Source of the DNA: Stomorhina lunata
Lineage: Eukaryota > Arthropoda > Insecta > Diptera > Rhiniidae
Direction: 5' to 3'
Assembly (NCBI GenBank): GCA_933228675.1
Contig: OW121742.1
Location: 36,588,779-36,652,778, forward strand
Length of the DNA: 64,000 bases
Shown: positions 1 to 13,800 of the stretch, in pieces
Position numbering within the stretch: position 1 is the first letter of the stretch
Layout of the letters: each line of letters begins with the position of its first letter
Notes under the pieces: model-generated
What the model saw: the letters and a program-made list of their open reading frames with translations, nothing else
What the model was told of the DNA's origin: nothing
Database searches by the model: none
Position numbers and translations under genes: made by a program

Positions 1-1132
1 CTCCCACTCTGGTATTTTGAAGTCTCCAAAGGAACAATGGCAGCAGTCAGCAACACATGTTGCCTGTCTAGTTGATGTTGAAACATCAAAAACCTTCTAA
101 CCTTTAAAAAGAGGTATGAATTTATCAAAATATATATATATATATATTTTTACAAATTGTGTTTTCTCTTTCCTCGCAAAATAAACACAAAAAAATTAAT
201 TTAAATAAATAAATATTATGAAAAGAACCCTTAAGTATAAAGGAACCTAATTTCAAACACAGACTGATGAGTGTCTAAATTTTTCATGTATTCAAATTTT
301 CATCCAAAAAATGTTAGATACTCATTGTGTTAAAGTCTAAATTTTAATTTTTTAGTACTTAAGAAGAAAGGTTCTACTTATGTTTGTTTATTTATGTTTT
401 TAATTGTTGTAAAGGAGATTATTTATGTATGTAAGTGAATAGGTTATAGATGTTTTTGGGGAGCAGTATTAATTTATATTTTTATTTTAACAATTATATT
501 AAGTACAAAAGACAACATTTTCAAGGTAACAACAATTAAGCACTTAAGCAGAGATGTCAGCAAAAGGGAGGTAATTTTATATACATATAATTTTGAAACA
601 AAAACCTAATACATTTTTTACATTTTATAAAGATACAATATTAAGGGGGTTTCCAAGGGATTTTTTAGATTTTAAGGTGACGATATAAAAATGTTCTGTT
701 AAATTTATAAATTTCTTGAAACAATTATAAAATTTATACTTTCCTTGAAAATTGCAGTTAATTAATGTATTTCTATATTGTACAAATCACTGTTACACCG
801 CGACGTATGAGTATTAATTAATTGTGTTTTCCATTGAGTATACGCCTACGTTTAAACAAAAAATAATTTTGCCTAGTCAGCAGTAATTAACTTTGTAATT
901 AAAAAAAAAACATAAAACAAATGAAATAAATTGCTTTTGTAAACAAATTTTACGAAGTTAAGTTATTAAAAAAAACACTTGTTTTTTGGTGACCTTTAAG
1001 CTGACAAAAACATATTTGTTTTTCTAACATTTTTAAAAAAACTTCCAAAACAAACGGGAAATGGGGAACTGCAAAAGATAGGTTAACGAAAAGTTAACTT
1101 ATTAAATCGAACATGAAAACTAACACATATAA
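1..1132. other. AT-rich low-copy spacer, no gene seen
   Basis: No credible coding frame on either strand. The first ~110 bases are less AT-rich than the rest and end in a homopolymer-rich tract. A short (TA)n run lies near 130-148. The segment ends directly against the 12-bp satellite. Nothing recognisable as a promoter, RNA gene or transposon end was found. Confidence 0.6.
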
Positions 1133-2227
1133 GGACATAGACTAAGACATAGACTAAGACATAGATTAAGACATAGACTAAGACATAGACTAAGACATAG
1201 ACTAAGACATAGACTAAGACATAGACTAAGACATAGACTAAGACAAAGACTAAGACATAGACTAAGACATAGACTAAGACATAGACTAAGACAAAGACTA
1301 AGACATAGACTAAGATATAGACTAAGACATAGATTAAGACATAGACTAAGACATAGACTAAGACATAGACTAAGATATAGACTAAGATATAGACTAAAAC
1401 ATAGACTAAGGCATAGACTAAGACACAGACTAAGACATAGACTAAGATATAGACTAAGACATAGATTGAGACATAGACTAAGACATAGACTAAGACATAG
1501 ACTAAGACATAGACTAAGATATAGACCAAGACATAGACTAAGACATAGACTAAGACATAGACTAAGATATAGACTAAGACATAGACTAAGACATAGACTA
1601 AGACATAGACTAAGACATAGACTAAGACATAGACTAAGACATAGACTAAGATATAGACTAAGATATAGACTAAAACATAGACTAAGGCATAGACTAAGAC
1701 ACAGACTAAGACATAGACTAAGACATAGACTAAGACATAGACTAAGACATAGACTAAGACATAGACTAAGACATAGACTAAGATATAGACTAAGACATAG
1801 ACTAAGACATAGACTAAGACATAGACTAAGACATAGATTAAGACATAGACTAAGACATAGACTAAGACATAGACTAAGACATAGACTAAGACATAGACTA
1901 TGACATAGACTAAGACATAGACTAAGACATAGACTACGACATAGACTAAGACATAGACTAAGACATAGACTAAGATATAGACTAAGACATAGACTAAGAA
2001 ATAGACTAAGACAATTACTAAGATATAGACTAAAATATAGACTAAGACATAGACTAAGACAAAGAGTAAGACATAGAGTAAGGTATAGACTAAGACATAG
2101 ACTAAGACATAGACTAAGAAATAGACTAAGACATAGACTAAGACAAGGAATGAGATATAGACTAGGACATATACTAAGACATAGACTAAGACATTACTAA
2201 GACATAGACTAAGACATAGACTAAGAA
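1133..2227. repeat. 12-bp satellite array 1 (AGACTAAGACAT)n
   Basis: About 91 copies of the 12-mer AGACTAAGACAT, mostly intact in the middle and degenerating towards the right end (units such as AGACTAAGAAAT and ACATTACTAAG). A run of consecutive variant units (two AGATAT units, then TAAAACAT, AAGGCAT and AGACACAG units) occurs in the same order near 1393 and again near 1669, so a 276-bp block was duplicated inside the array. Because the unit is 12 bp, stop-free frames exist on both strands (RLRH on plus, VLVY on minus). These are not genes. The same 12-mer in the same orientation forms arrays at 39.1 and 41.2 kb. Confidence 0.97.
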
Positions 2228-3655
2228 TGAAAAATTATTATAAAATCTTTTATAGAAAAAATTTCTGTAGAAAAAATTGATATAGAAATTTTTACATACA
2301 AAAATTTCTATTGAAAATTTTTTATAAAAAAAATTTCTATTAAAAATTTTTTATAGAAACAATTTTTTATAGCAAAAATTTTTTGAAAAAATTTTTATGA
2401 AAAATTTTTATAGATAATTTTTATAAAAAAAAATTTCTATTGCAAATTTAAAAAAAAAATTCTATAGAAAGAAATTTCTATAAAAAATTTTTTATAGAAA
2501 AAATTTCTATGGAAAATTTTTTATAGAAAAAATTTCTATGGACAATTTTTTATAGAACAAATATATTTTTTTAGCAAAAATTTCTATAAAAATTTTTTAT
2601 AGAAAGAAATTTCTATAAAAAAATTTCTATAGATAAAATTTCTATAGAAATATTTTTATAGAAACTTTTATAAATAAAAACTTTATAAAAAAAAACTTTG
2701 ATAGTTAGTTTCATCTAGAAATATTCTCTTTTTCTTTTTTTTTTTTCGATAATATTTCAAAAGAAATTTTTTTTTGAAAAAATTTTTATAGAAATGTTTT
2801 TTTAGAAAAAATTTCTATAAAAAATTTTTTATCGAAAATTTTCTATGGCAGCTTTTTTAAATTTCTATACAAATTTTGTTTTATAGATATAATTTCTATA
2901 CAAAATTTTTTATAGAAAAAATTTCTATACAAAATTTTTTTATAGAAAAAATTTCTATAGAAACACTTTTATAGAAAAAATTTCTGTAATCATTTTTATA
3001 ATTTCTTTAAAAAATATGTTATCGAAAAATGTTTATAGAAGCTTTTTTATAGAAAAAATTTTTATATAAAGATTTTTGTAAAAAAAATTTTTATAGAAAA
3101 TTTTTTATTGAAAAAATTTCTATAGAAAATTTTTTAAAGAAAAAATTTTGAAAAAACATTTTTTATAGAAAAAATTTCGATAGAAAATTTTTTATACAAA
3201 AAATTTCTTAGAAAATTTTGTATTGAAGAAATTTCTATAGAAAATTTTTATAGGAAATATTTCTTTAGAATTTTTTTATATATAATTTTTTAAAGAAGCA
3301 ATTTCTATAGAAAATTTTTTATAGAAAAAATTTTTATCGAAAATTTTTTATAGACAAAATTTCTATAGAAAAAAAACTCTATAGAAAATTTTTTATAGAA
3401 AAAATTTCTATAAAAAATTTTTATAGAGAAATTTCTATAGAAAATTTTTATAGAAACAATTTCTATAGAAAATTTTTTGTAGAAAAATTTGTTTATAGAT
3501 AAAATTTATATAGAAAATTTTTCATAAAAAAAAATTTCTATAGAAAATTTCTATAAAGAAAATTTATATTGAAAAACTTATTTTGGCAAATTTATATAGA
3601 AAAGATTTCTATGGACAATTTTTTGTAGAAAATTTTCTATAGAAAATTTCTATAC
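2228..3655. repeat. Degenerate AT minisatellite, TTTCTATAGAAA core, ~29-31 bp unit
   Basis: Imperfect tandem copies of a unit made of TTTCTATAGAAAA joined to TTTTTTATAGAAAAAA. The unit is a near-palindrome that can fold into a hairpin. Unit length drifts because of homopolymer indels. It follows the 12-bp satellite with no intervening sequence. The same type of AT unit adjoins the other two 12-mer arrays. No coding potential. Confidence 0.9.
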
Positions 3656-5440
3656 TTACTAAAAATGTCTCTATTTAAAACATAGTCTGTCTTGGTCTAT
3701 GTATTTGAAAATATCTTTTTTTCATTATTTTCTTAATACCATAAGAAAAAAAATTTAAATCAAAATTTTATTTCTAAACTACATGTTTAGTCCTCAAAAC
3801 ATGCTTTGCCATGACAGGCCTATAAATACTTAGTATTTTTGATTGTTTAACCAAAAACGATTTATATCGTAGGCTGTCAAAAGAAAAATAATAGTTTACA
3901 CAGGATAAATTATGTTAATACATTTCATGTTTATTTTATTTCAAACAAATCAGTTTTTAGAGAACCCATTTCAAAGGAGGTTTTATAAATGTTAAATTTT
4001 TTCTAAGATCCAAAAATCATTTTTATCAGAATGTAAAATTTGATATGAATAGAAAATCAATAGGCGCAAACCAAGAAAGGAAAAAAATAAACAAGTTTTA
4101 GAATTTAATGGTCTAGTAGTTTGAAGAAATTTACAGGTCATTTGGGAAATTTTTTTGTTCTGGCTTAACTCAAAGAATGAACTTGTAAATGTATGTTAAC
4201 ACATTTCAAAAGGAAAAACATTTTTATTAAATTTAAAAAAAGGTATATATTTAAGTGTTATTGATAAAGAAAAATATTTGCCAATTTAAAGAAAAAAGGA
4301 GGAATTGATAAAATGTTAGTCAATAAATGTAAATTTTTGTTGGAGAGATGTTATTGGAGATGTTATCGGTATTTTAGATATAAATTGATATTTTTGTAGA
4401 TAATTTTCCTCTAACTTTTTTCACTTTTATATTGAGTGCTTAAAGAAACTTGTAGTTGCCAATGGTTGTCTAAAGTGAATGGTTTCTATAATTTTTTTCA
4501 TTTAATTGAAATTTCAATAGAAGAAATGCCATAAAAATATTGCCTTAAAAGTTCGATATTGTTTTTAACACCTTACACTACCTTTTTTCGGCACAGTAGG
4601 ACCACCCTACTGATTTTGGGAAATACGAAAAACATTTTTATCTAAGTTGAAACGAGCATCTGACTAAAATCTCTGTATCTTTTAACCTTTAAATGATATT
4701 GGGCTCATTTTAAGATATTTTATAGACTAATGTATCAGAAATCATAAAACTTAATCTTCAGAAAATTTTCCAAAATTCACTCTTCCTTCGTCTCATAAAT
4801 TATTTATATATAATTATTTTTTCCAAAAATTTACACTCATTCTTATATTTTGTATGACTAAGTATTTTTTTAACCCCACTGTGCATTAGTTATTTATATA
4901 AAAAAGAGTCTCTTGAACCCTTAAGAAAGTTCCTTTTACACTTTTTTTTAATATGCAAATTTTTCTATCTAAAATAGTTTTCACCAGACGGTTTGACATG
5001 TTTGCCCAAGCTTTTAGTTGTTAGTTTTTTAAATATTTTATCTAAAATCATTTAATATTTATCGATTGTTGCCAGCAAAAATAAAAATAATTGCAATATG
5101 TCTACGACATTGAAAGAAGTCACATAATAAAACAATAAAAAGCAATATTTACTAGAAAAGGGGAAAATATAGCAGAAAACTATCAAGAGTCTAGGACGGC
5201 CATATGGTGGCCAAGACCTTCAGGTTTTATAAACAACAACAAAAAAGATAGAAACTGAAAGTTAGTTTAAAGGCAATATCAAAGCAAGGTTATCAAAAAA
5301 ATGTTAATTTTTAAGATTTTACAAAACAAAAATAAAAATATTATGATAATTTTTCCTAGGTTTTAATATTTTTAAAAATTTCTTCCACTTATTTTGTTAT
5401 ATTAAAGATATTATATCAAATTCTTAAATAACTCACAAAA
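3656..5440. other. AT-rich low-copy spacer
   Basis: No gene or tandem array is apparent. It carries one candidate MITE (4591-4884). Open frames are short and have AT-rich, non-coding-like composition. The right edge runs into the first unit of the ~290-bp repeat. Confidence 0.5.
4591..4884. mobile_element. Candidate MITE with GCACAGTRGG / CCCACTGTGC ends
   Basis: The left end reads GCACAGTAGG and the right end CCCCACTGTGC, so the outer 10 bases are inverted repeats with one mismatch, about 294 bp apart. No open frame lies inside. Similar ends occur at 17448-17614 and, more weakly, at 22831-23194, and a single such end lies at 20858. This suggests a small non-autonomous DNA transposon family. 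No convincing target-site duplication was seen, so the call rests on the recurring termini. Confidence 0.35.
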
Positions 5441-7079
5441 ATATAGAGTTTGATACCCATATTGGCTATATTATTTTATAAAATTTTATATTCCTAATGA
5501 ATCGGAGCAAATCTCAAACTTTTGGAATTTAAGCAAAATGCATAAGAAGTGAAAGCTAGTCTAAAACTCAATATACTAGAATCTCATAATTCTAAAAACA
5601 ACGTATATTATTAGACTATCTGCAATAAAAAATGTGTAATACAATTCCAAAAAAAAAATTATACACAATTTTTTTTTTAAATTTGTTTTACCAAATTCAT
5701 CTTATTAAAGAAACAATGTAAATCTCTGAAAGTACATACAAAAATAAAAAGTTTGATACCCAAATTACTTATATTATTTTATATATTTTCATATTCCTAA
5801 TGAATCGGGTCAAATCTCAAACTTTTGGAATTTAAGCAAAATGCATATGAAATGAAAGCTAGTCTAAAAAGAAATGCAGTAAAGTCGCTAAATTCTAAAA
5901 ACAATGCATAATATTAGACTATTTGCAAAAATAAGAATATAAAAAAATTCCAAAAAACTTTTTCTACTTATTGTTTTTCAAATTTGTTCTTTTTATAGAA
6001 ACAATATAAATATCTGACAGTACATACAAAAATAAAAAATTTGATTATTTTATATAAATTCATGTTCCTAATGAATCGGAGCAAATATCAAATTTTAAAA
6101 ACAAGAGTAAAATGCATATAAAATGAAAGCTTGTCTTGAAATAAATATAGTGGTACTGTTAAATACTGAAAACAATGCATAAATTGAGACCATTTGCAAA
6201 GAAATATAAAATAATTTTAAAAACTTCCACAAATTTTAAATTTTTTAGAAATTTATTCTGCCAAGTTCGTCTTATTAAAATATTATAAAAATATTTGAAA
6301 TTACAGAAAAAAATATACAATTTGATACCCATATTGCCTATGTTATTTTATATAGTTTCATATTCCTAATGAATCGGATCAAATCTCAAAATGGTAAAAT
6401 AAAAGTAAAATTCATATGAAATGAAAGCAAGTTTTAAAAGACAAAGAATGGTATTACTTAATTGTAAAAACAATGTAAAATATTGGACAATATTAAGAAA
6501 ATAAAATATATGACAAATTGCCATAAATTTTAATAATTTTAATAAATTGTTCTACTAAGTTGATTTTATTGAAGAAATTATATTAATTTATTTAAAAACA
6601 CACAAAAATCTGAAGTTTGATACCCATATTACCTATATAATTTTGTATAATTTCACATTCCTAATAAATCGGAGTTCATCTCAAACTCAAAGAATTTAAA
6701 CAAAATGTATATTAAATAAAAGCTTGTTTGAATAGCAATACATTGGTAATGCTAGACTGTAAAATTATTGTATATTTACAGTACATTTACAAAAAATAAT
6801 GTAAAATTTTTTTAAAATTATTAATTTATTAAACAATTTGTTCCACTAATTTGGTCTTTTTGAAAGAATTATATTAATTTATTAATTTACACTCCAAAAT
6901 ATAAAGTTTGATACCCATATTGCCTATATTATTTTATATAATTTCACATTCCTAATAAATCGGAGCAAATCTCAAACCTAAAGAATTAAAACAAAATGGA
7001 TATCAAATAAAAGCTTATTTGAATAGCAATACAACGGTACTGCTTAATTATGTAAATATTGTAAATTTGTAAGGATTTT

Positions 7080-8330
7080 GCTGAAAATAATAAAATTTTA
7101 AAAATTTAAAGGTCTCTATATTACTTTAATGTACCCCTTTCCACCTATAGTGGTAGAGAGTATAAGAACCTCTATGTTTTTTAATAACTATTCGACATTT
7201 GACCTTATTGTTATAAGGTACCATATAGTGAACTTTAAACTGCCACAAAAAGTAAGATATCGGCTAAAAATCACTAAAATTTGTATGATTTAGATACTCT
7301 TTTTGGAAAAAATTGTGACGATATTTAGAAAACGAAGTCAATGGTTAATTGTCTTTTATAATTTTAAACGTCAAATATAAAACATTATATAAGAAAGAAA
7401 ACTTTAACCCAAACAGTTAACCTAATTATTTATATAACAACAAAATACTTAGCAAAATGAAAAACTGAAAACTCTTAATGCTAAAAATAAATTTCCAACA
7501 AATTACTGAAGAAAAATGTAACATTTTCCAAACAATCATGTTCCTAATTAAATGCAAAGACTAAATTGTTTACGACTTGTTTTCTAACAATTAATAGAAA
7601 ATTTATATTTAACTTTTTCCTTAGAAATTTTCTTTCCTTTATCAAAAAAGTCTCACAACAATAGAAAAACTCTTATCAAATAATGATTTCTTTGCAAGTC
7701 TTTTGATTTTAATTACATGAAATAATGGGTAACGAAGCTTCAATAAGTTAAAATAATTATTTTTACTGATACAAAAGCAAAACGAAACCTAAAATCCTTA
7801 TAAATTGTTATGCCTTAACAAAAGTAACCAAAAAATTTTGGCACTCAATTAAATTGTATTGAATTTTCTAGGGTTTTTTAACCTCAGGGGTGATATTTAT
7901 TTATTTGTTAAATATTCTAGACTGCTGCTGTTTTCAAAAATTTGTTTTTCTATTTACTTAGGAAAATATTTTGTTAGTAAGCAGCAAGAATTTAAACAAA
8001 AACATTTTTGTTAAACTTCACATTTTTTCCAATGCATTTGTGTTTAGTATTCGAGGGTTCAAAGAAGAAAAATTTTCTCAAGGTTTATAGACAAAAATAT
8101 TTAAAAGAAAACATTTCAAAAATGTTTCTGATGTTTTAAATGTGGGTGACAAATATTTTTGTTTTATCTTTATAAAGAATTTGGAAAAAAATAAAATATT
8201 TTCTTATAAACAAAACGTTTCCATGGTGTTTGTAAAAAAACGTGTCATTAGAAATCAGAGAGACCAGAGGTGTATGATTGTATCTAAGCACAAAAAATTA
8301 TTAAGTTCTTAAAGCCTGCACTAAAAGCAA
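7080..8330. other. Non-repeat interruption of the direct arm
   Basis: No core motif of the ~290-bp repeat is seen for about 1.4 kb between the cores at 6913 and 8341. The stretch contains a short mini-me-like terminal fragment (7122-7168) and otherwise AT-rich sequence without a gene. It may be an insertion or a region where repeat units have decayed beyond recognition. Confidence 0.5.
7122..7168 (-). mobile_element. Terminal fragment of the mini-me-like element
   Basis: It reads GTACCCCTTTCCACCTATAG then TGGTAGAGAGTATAAG, a diverged version of the hairpin end (ACCCTTTCCACCTATGG, TGGTGAAGGGTATA) of the full copies at 20.6 and 34.4 kb. Only the end is recognisable. Confidence 0.6.
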
Positions 8331-10029
8331 AATTTTGATACCCATGTTGACCATAATATCTACAATTCTTTTATAATCTTAATGAATCGTATTAAAAATT
8401 GAAATTTTGTTGGTCATTTATGGTCCAATTTGAAGATTTATAGTATTTTCTTAAAGTATGTATAAAATGCAAAATTTTAATACCCATATTGACTATATTA
8501 TCTACTACTGTTTGATATTCCTAATGAATCGGACAAAAAATAAAAATGAAAAAAAATGATTAAATATGTATATCAAATGAAAGCTTACTTGAAGGGTAAT
8601 AAAAATATGCAAATATATTTGTAATGAAATAACCACTGAGGACAATATTTTCAAAAAAAACTTTTTATTTAAAATTTCTTTAAGAAATAGAAGATTATTA
8701 TGATTAACATTAATTTCATAAAGTTAAAAAAATTTTTAATATCCATATTTCCTATTGTGTCTAACGATTCTTATTCTTAAAAATTCGCGTCAAACATTAA
8801 ACTTAACCAATGTATTAAAGATGTATATCAAATGAAAGATAAATTGAAGGGAAATATGTTAACAGACTTAAAATAACATTTTACTAAAACCAGTACAACT
8901 TCGACAAGTTTTTTTCAAAATTTAAAAGACCTTTAAATATTTTCTTTTTACCTCTGTAAAATGATGAAATGATGTAATTAATTAATTTCTCAAAGAACAC
9001 ACAAAATACACAATTTTGATACCCATATTTCCGATGTTTTTGTTTGTCTTCTCATATTCTTAATGAATCGGTTCAAAACAAAAGTTCAGAAATTCACTCA
9101 AAATACATATCAAACAAAAACTAGGATGAAAAGCAATGCTAGCTATCATATATTATTACTAAAAACCTAGTACACTTATAATAGAAAATAAGATATTTTA
9201 AAATTTGGTAACATTGAGACTTTTAAATTTTTATAAAATTTGTTCAACTGGTATAACAATATCAAAGAATTTATATAAATTTCTTAAATAACTTCCAAAA
9301 ACCTACATTTTGAGACCCATATTGCATATATTATCTTCAAAATTTTCATATTCTTAATGAATCGGAGCACATCTCAAACTTCATGAATTGAATAAACAAA
9401 TATTTAAAATAAAAGCTAGAATGAAAAACAATACAGTAATAATGAAAAAATGAAAAATAATATATATTTATAAGTAATTTTCTGAAAATAAAGTAAGGAA
9501 ATTAAGAAAAAATGTATGTTCTTTTACATTTTGGGAAAATTTGTTTTACTAAAATAACAATATTAAATAATTTATACTATTAACTTGAATAACTACTAAA
9601 AACCTACTTTTTGAAACCCATATTGCATATATTATCTGTTATATAACCACATTCCTAATGAATCGGAGCAAATCTCAAACTATAGATATTAAATCAAAAT
9701 GCTTAGTAAATGCAAGACAAGTTGAAAGACAATAAAATAGTATTGCTTAATTGTAAAAATAACATGTATTTCTTCAAATTATTGACAAAAAATTTAAAAA
9801 AAATGTTCAAAAATTTTTCGAAATGTTTTCTAACAAAGTTAAAATATTAAAACTTTTTTTAAAATTTCTTAAAGAACACTTAAAAATCTTCAATTTGATA
9901 TCCATATTGACTATCTTATCTAATATATTTTCACATTCTTAACTAATCGGAGCAAATCTCAAACTAAAGTAATGCAATCAAAATACGTACCAAACGAAAT
10001 CTTATTTAAAGGGTAATTTAAGACTGATA

Positions 10030-10090
10030 TAAAAATTAAGAGGCCCTATGCTCCACTGGGAGTCAAGGATAACAGAAGAAGAAGAATAAA
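10030..10090 (+). mobile_element. Probable retroelement 3-prime tail fragment with (AAG)n
   Basis: A short GC-richer block (GAGGCCCTATGCTCCACTGG then GAGTCAAGGATAACAG) is followed immediately by an (AGA)n/(AAG)n tail. This resembles the 3-prime ends of insect non-LTR elements or SINEs, which finish in a simple trinucleotide repeat. It sits close to the turning point between the direct and inverted ~290-bp arrays. The family is not identified. Confidence 0.35.
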
Positions 10091-10855
10091 AATTAAAAAG
10101 TAATACAAATAGGTAACAAAAAAAGACATTTTCCTTTTTTTTCAAAAATATTTCAAGTCATTAATGCTTTGAAAAAACAATTTTTACATTTTTAGTAGAA
10201 ATTACATTTCTTTACTATTAATCACAACATTTCTCTAAAAAATAACTCTATATCCAATTAAATTTGATCTAAAACGCAAAAGTGCATGATGATGCTGTTG
10301 ATTCAAGATTCAAAAAAAAAGTTAGCACCTGTTAATTCTCACCATTTACTTGCTTTAGAAATATTGTACCTCTCCTTCATTTATATTTTTTTTGGACTTT
10401 TGATTATTTATCTTATAATTTCTATATTTTTTATTTTTCTTCGTAAAGAATAACTCCTACAGAATCTAGGTTTTCTTTTTTTTTATTTCCATTATTTTTC
10501 ATATTTTTTTTTTTTTTTTTTTTTTTTGCTTGAGCGATTATTTATGTACCATCATAAAATTGTACTTGTTAAGAAAAACTTATCATGGCAGGACCTAGAC
10601 AGTTTTCGTGTAAAAAAGTTCTAGAGAAAAACCCTTGAAATTCAAATGTTCCGTAAATTGTAGAGCCCTATAATATTATAGGAGGTATATTAAGTTTGTG
10701 GTAATATTTGCAAAAAATAACGTTTTTTCAATAAATTTCGAATATTTCCTACAAAATCATAATATTTTGAACATATATTCTTATAATCACATTAACTTTC
10801 AGGCCTACATTCAGTTAATTAACATTTTAATTGAATTTATTAAAATTTACTTTTG
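10091..10855. other. Junction spacer between the two repeat arms, with poly(T)
   Basis: AT-rich sequence with no core motif of the ~290-bp repeat. A 24-base poly(T) run lies at 10504-10527. No gene seen. It forms the centre of the large inverted structure. Confidence 0.6.
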
Positions 10856-13800
10856 TTCCGATTCATTAAGAATATGAAAATATAGTAGCTAACATAAGCA
10901 ATATGGGTGTCAAAATTTAGCATTTGAAGTGAAATTTCAGAAATAAATATAAACCATATAATAATTCAATATTTTGTTAGTAATAAATGTAATCATATAC
11001 AACAAATATTTTTTTTTTAAGTTTTTATACTAAATTTCAAAAATTTCCTGTATAAAATTAATTTTTCGAATATCTTTTTTCATAATCATATTAACTTTTT
11101 TGTTAGATTTCTGCCGATATACATTTTAGTTGGATTTTTGAAATTTTATTTTTTCTCCGATTCATTAAGAACATAAAAATATGGTAGATAACATAGGTAA
11201 TATGGGTATCAAAATTTAGCATTTGAAGTAAAATTTTCAAAACAAATATAAACCATGCGATTTGCAAATATTTTGGGAATCATTTTTCTAATTAAAGAAA
11301 AAAATTTAAAAATTTTGAAAAGTTTTTATATTAAAATTTAAACATTTATTATAAAAATGTTAGATTTTGAACCTTTATTAATTTAGTTAAACATTTCGTA
11401 CTATCTTTCATTTAAAATAATTATCGCTTGAATTTGATAAGTTTAACTTTTGCTCCGATTTATTAAGAATATGAAAATATAGTAAATAATACAGGCAATA
11501 TGGGTATGAAATTTTAGCATTTCAGTCGAAATATCAGAAAAACATATAAGCCATGTAGTTTGGGAACAAAACGATAATAATTAAAAAAAAATCAAATGTT
11601 TTATATTTAAAAAATTAAAAAATTTCTCATAAAAATTACAAACTTGAAACTTTTTTTTTGCCTTATTTTATTAGGTTTCATACCATCTTTCATTTGAAGT
11701 TAATTTAGCTTTGATTCTTAAAGTTTTACTTTTGCTCCGATTCATTAAGAATATGGTAATATAGTTGTTATCATAGGCAATATGGGTATCAAATTTTAGC
11801 ATTTGACGTAAACTTTCGGAAATAAATATAAACCATACGATTTTCAAATATTGCAACAATAAATTTTGGAATAAAAGCCAAAAATTTCAAAATTTTTGAA
11901 CATTTTTTCAATGAAGTTAATATTTTAAACAATTGTTACCTTAAATGAATATTATTTGCCTTTTAGCTTGGACATCTAGCTATTCATCCACCTTTCTCTC
12001 CATGAAAATCCTTTTATCAAATTGCATTTCGTAATTAAAGAAGTATTTTATGGAAATTTTTCATTTTTTCATTATACTTATTATAAAATTTCTCTTCAAT
12101 ATCAATGAATTACAAATATTTCAGGAATTCTGATTAAGATCATTTAAGTTGCAATTAGGGAAAGTATTTAAATTAATGCTGCAAAATATTTTATGCCCAG
12201 AATTTCATTTGCATAAAAAAATAGATATAAATTTTATTAATTGCTGTTATTAATTAACATTTCGAATTGATATTATGGTTATCAACATAACAACATTATA
12301 TATAAATGAATATTAAATTTCCTATAAATCATTAATTTAACATTGATAAAACAAGTTATAAAAAATTAACAAGAATTCGTTAGCAGGAAATACAAACATT
12401 TTGCTAACAATTCCAAAAATAGTATCCACACAATATTTGAAATCATAGTTGATTTTTATATTTGATTCAATCTAGAAGAATTTTTCTGAGAAAATACATT
12501 TTATTTCTGTAGATTCAGTAAAATATTGAAATACATGGAATTTTTTTTTTAATTTGTTGTGTTTTTTCCCTTTTAAATCTATTTTTCCTACTAAATTTAT
12601 ATTGATTATGTTTTTTATAACCGTTTGATGTTCACAATAAATCGGGACAAAGAAAATTTAAATATTTTATCGAAATGCTTATCAATTGTTATAAGTTTTC
12701 AATATTTCTTAACCTATAAACAAAAAACCTTCAAATAACATATATTTCATTAAAATCTCTTAACTTTTAGATTCTAACCGATTCATTAAGAACGTAATAG
12801 TTTAATAGATAACATAGGCAACATGGGTATCAAAGCTTAGCATTTTGTGTGTTGTTGAAGAAAAAAATATAAACCATCATACAAAATAAAGTTTTTCAAA
12901 AATTTCTTAATAAATAATTTTTATTATATCACAGTTATTATATAGATAGACTAAAAAAACATGTAGTAGCCAAATTTAAAGAAATTTGGAAATAAATATA
13001 AAAATTTTAATTTCTAAAACATTTAAAATAAACAAATTATTAAAGGCTATTGAAGAAATTTTGCATCGAAAACTAGATTTTTAAGCAAAAAAAACTTGTT
13101 ACAGGTTTATTTAAAGTTTATGTATAAGGAAGTTAATATCTGATAAATCTGTTATCACAAATACATTCATTTTTATTCCAGTTATCATACGATATACATT
13201 TTCTTTAAATTGCTCAAGTTTTAATATTGCTCCGATTCATTAAGAATACGGAAATATAGTTGATAGTATAGGCGATATGGGTATTAAACTTTAGCATACA
13301 ACGAATTACTTAAGAAAATATTATAAACCATGTTATTAGCAAATGTTACAGGAGTAATTTTGGTTATTTAGACGAAAAAATATTTTTTTCAATTAAATTT
13401 TTTTATTAAACCTAAAAAAAAATTAAAAATCCTTAATATTTTCAATATTTACTTTTGTAATTTTACTAACCTTTACACTAGCTTTTATGTCATATACATT
13501 AAGATTGAATATCTTAAGTTTTACTTCTGCTCCGATCCATTAAGGGTAAGAAAATTGTAAATAAAATATACAAAAAAAAAACTTGTGACAAGTTTATTTA
13601 TCGTTTAGTTAATATTTTATAAATCTGTTATCACAAATAGATTCATTTTTATTTCAGTTATCATTTGATACTCATTTTCTTTAAATTTCTCAAGTTTTAG
13701 TTTTGCTCCGATTCATTAAGCATATTAAGAACTATTTCAGAAAATAATATAAAGTATGTTATTGTCAAATGTTATGGAAGTATTTTTAGTTATTGAGATG

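Larger units (their letters stand above)
5446..10020 (+). repeat. ~290-bp tandem repeat, direct arm (about 13 units)
   Basis: A ~70-bp core recurs. It begins TTTGATACCCATATTG, continues through a TATATTAT stretch, and ends CCTAATGAATCGGAGC followed by AAATCTCAAAC. Cores (position of the CCCAT motif) lie near 5456, 5759, ~6038 (left half deleted), 6328, 6623, 6913, 8341, 8483, 8742, 9022, 9315, 9617 and 9901. Typical spacing is 280-303 bp. A second conserved block follows each core: an ATGCATATNAAATGAAAGCT-like string. Between these blocks the sequence is AT-rich and diverged, so the array is old. It is interrupted at about 7.08-8.33 kb. There is no coding frame. The family is unknown to me. 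The same unit occurs inverted at 10.86-14.35 kb. Confidence 0.9.

Noticed and set aside
1083..1903. Overlapping open frames (VLVY)n on minus and (RLRH)n on plus
   Set aside because: Same 12-bp satellite artefact. Both strands open over the same DNA is a sign of repeat, not coding.
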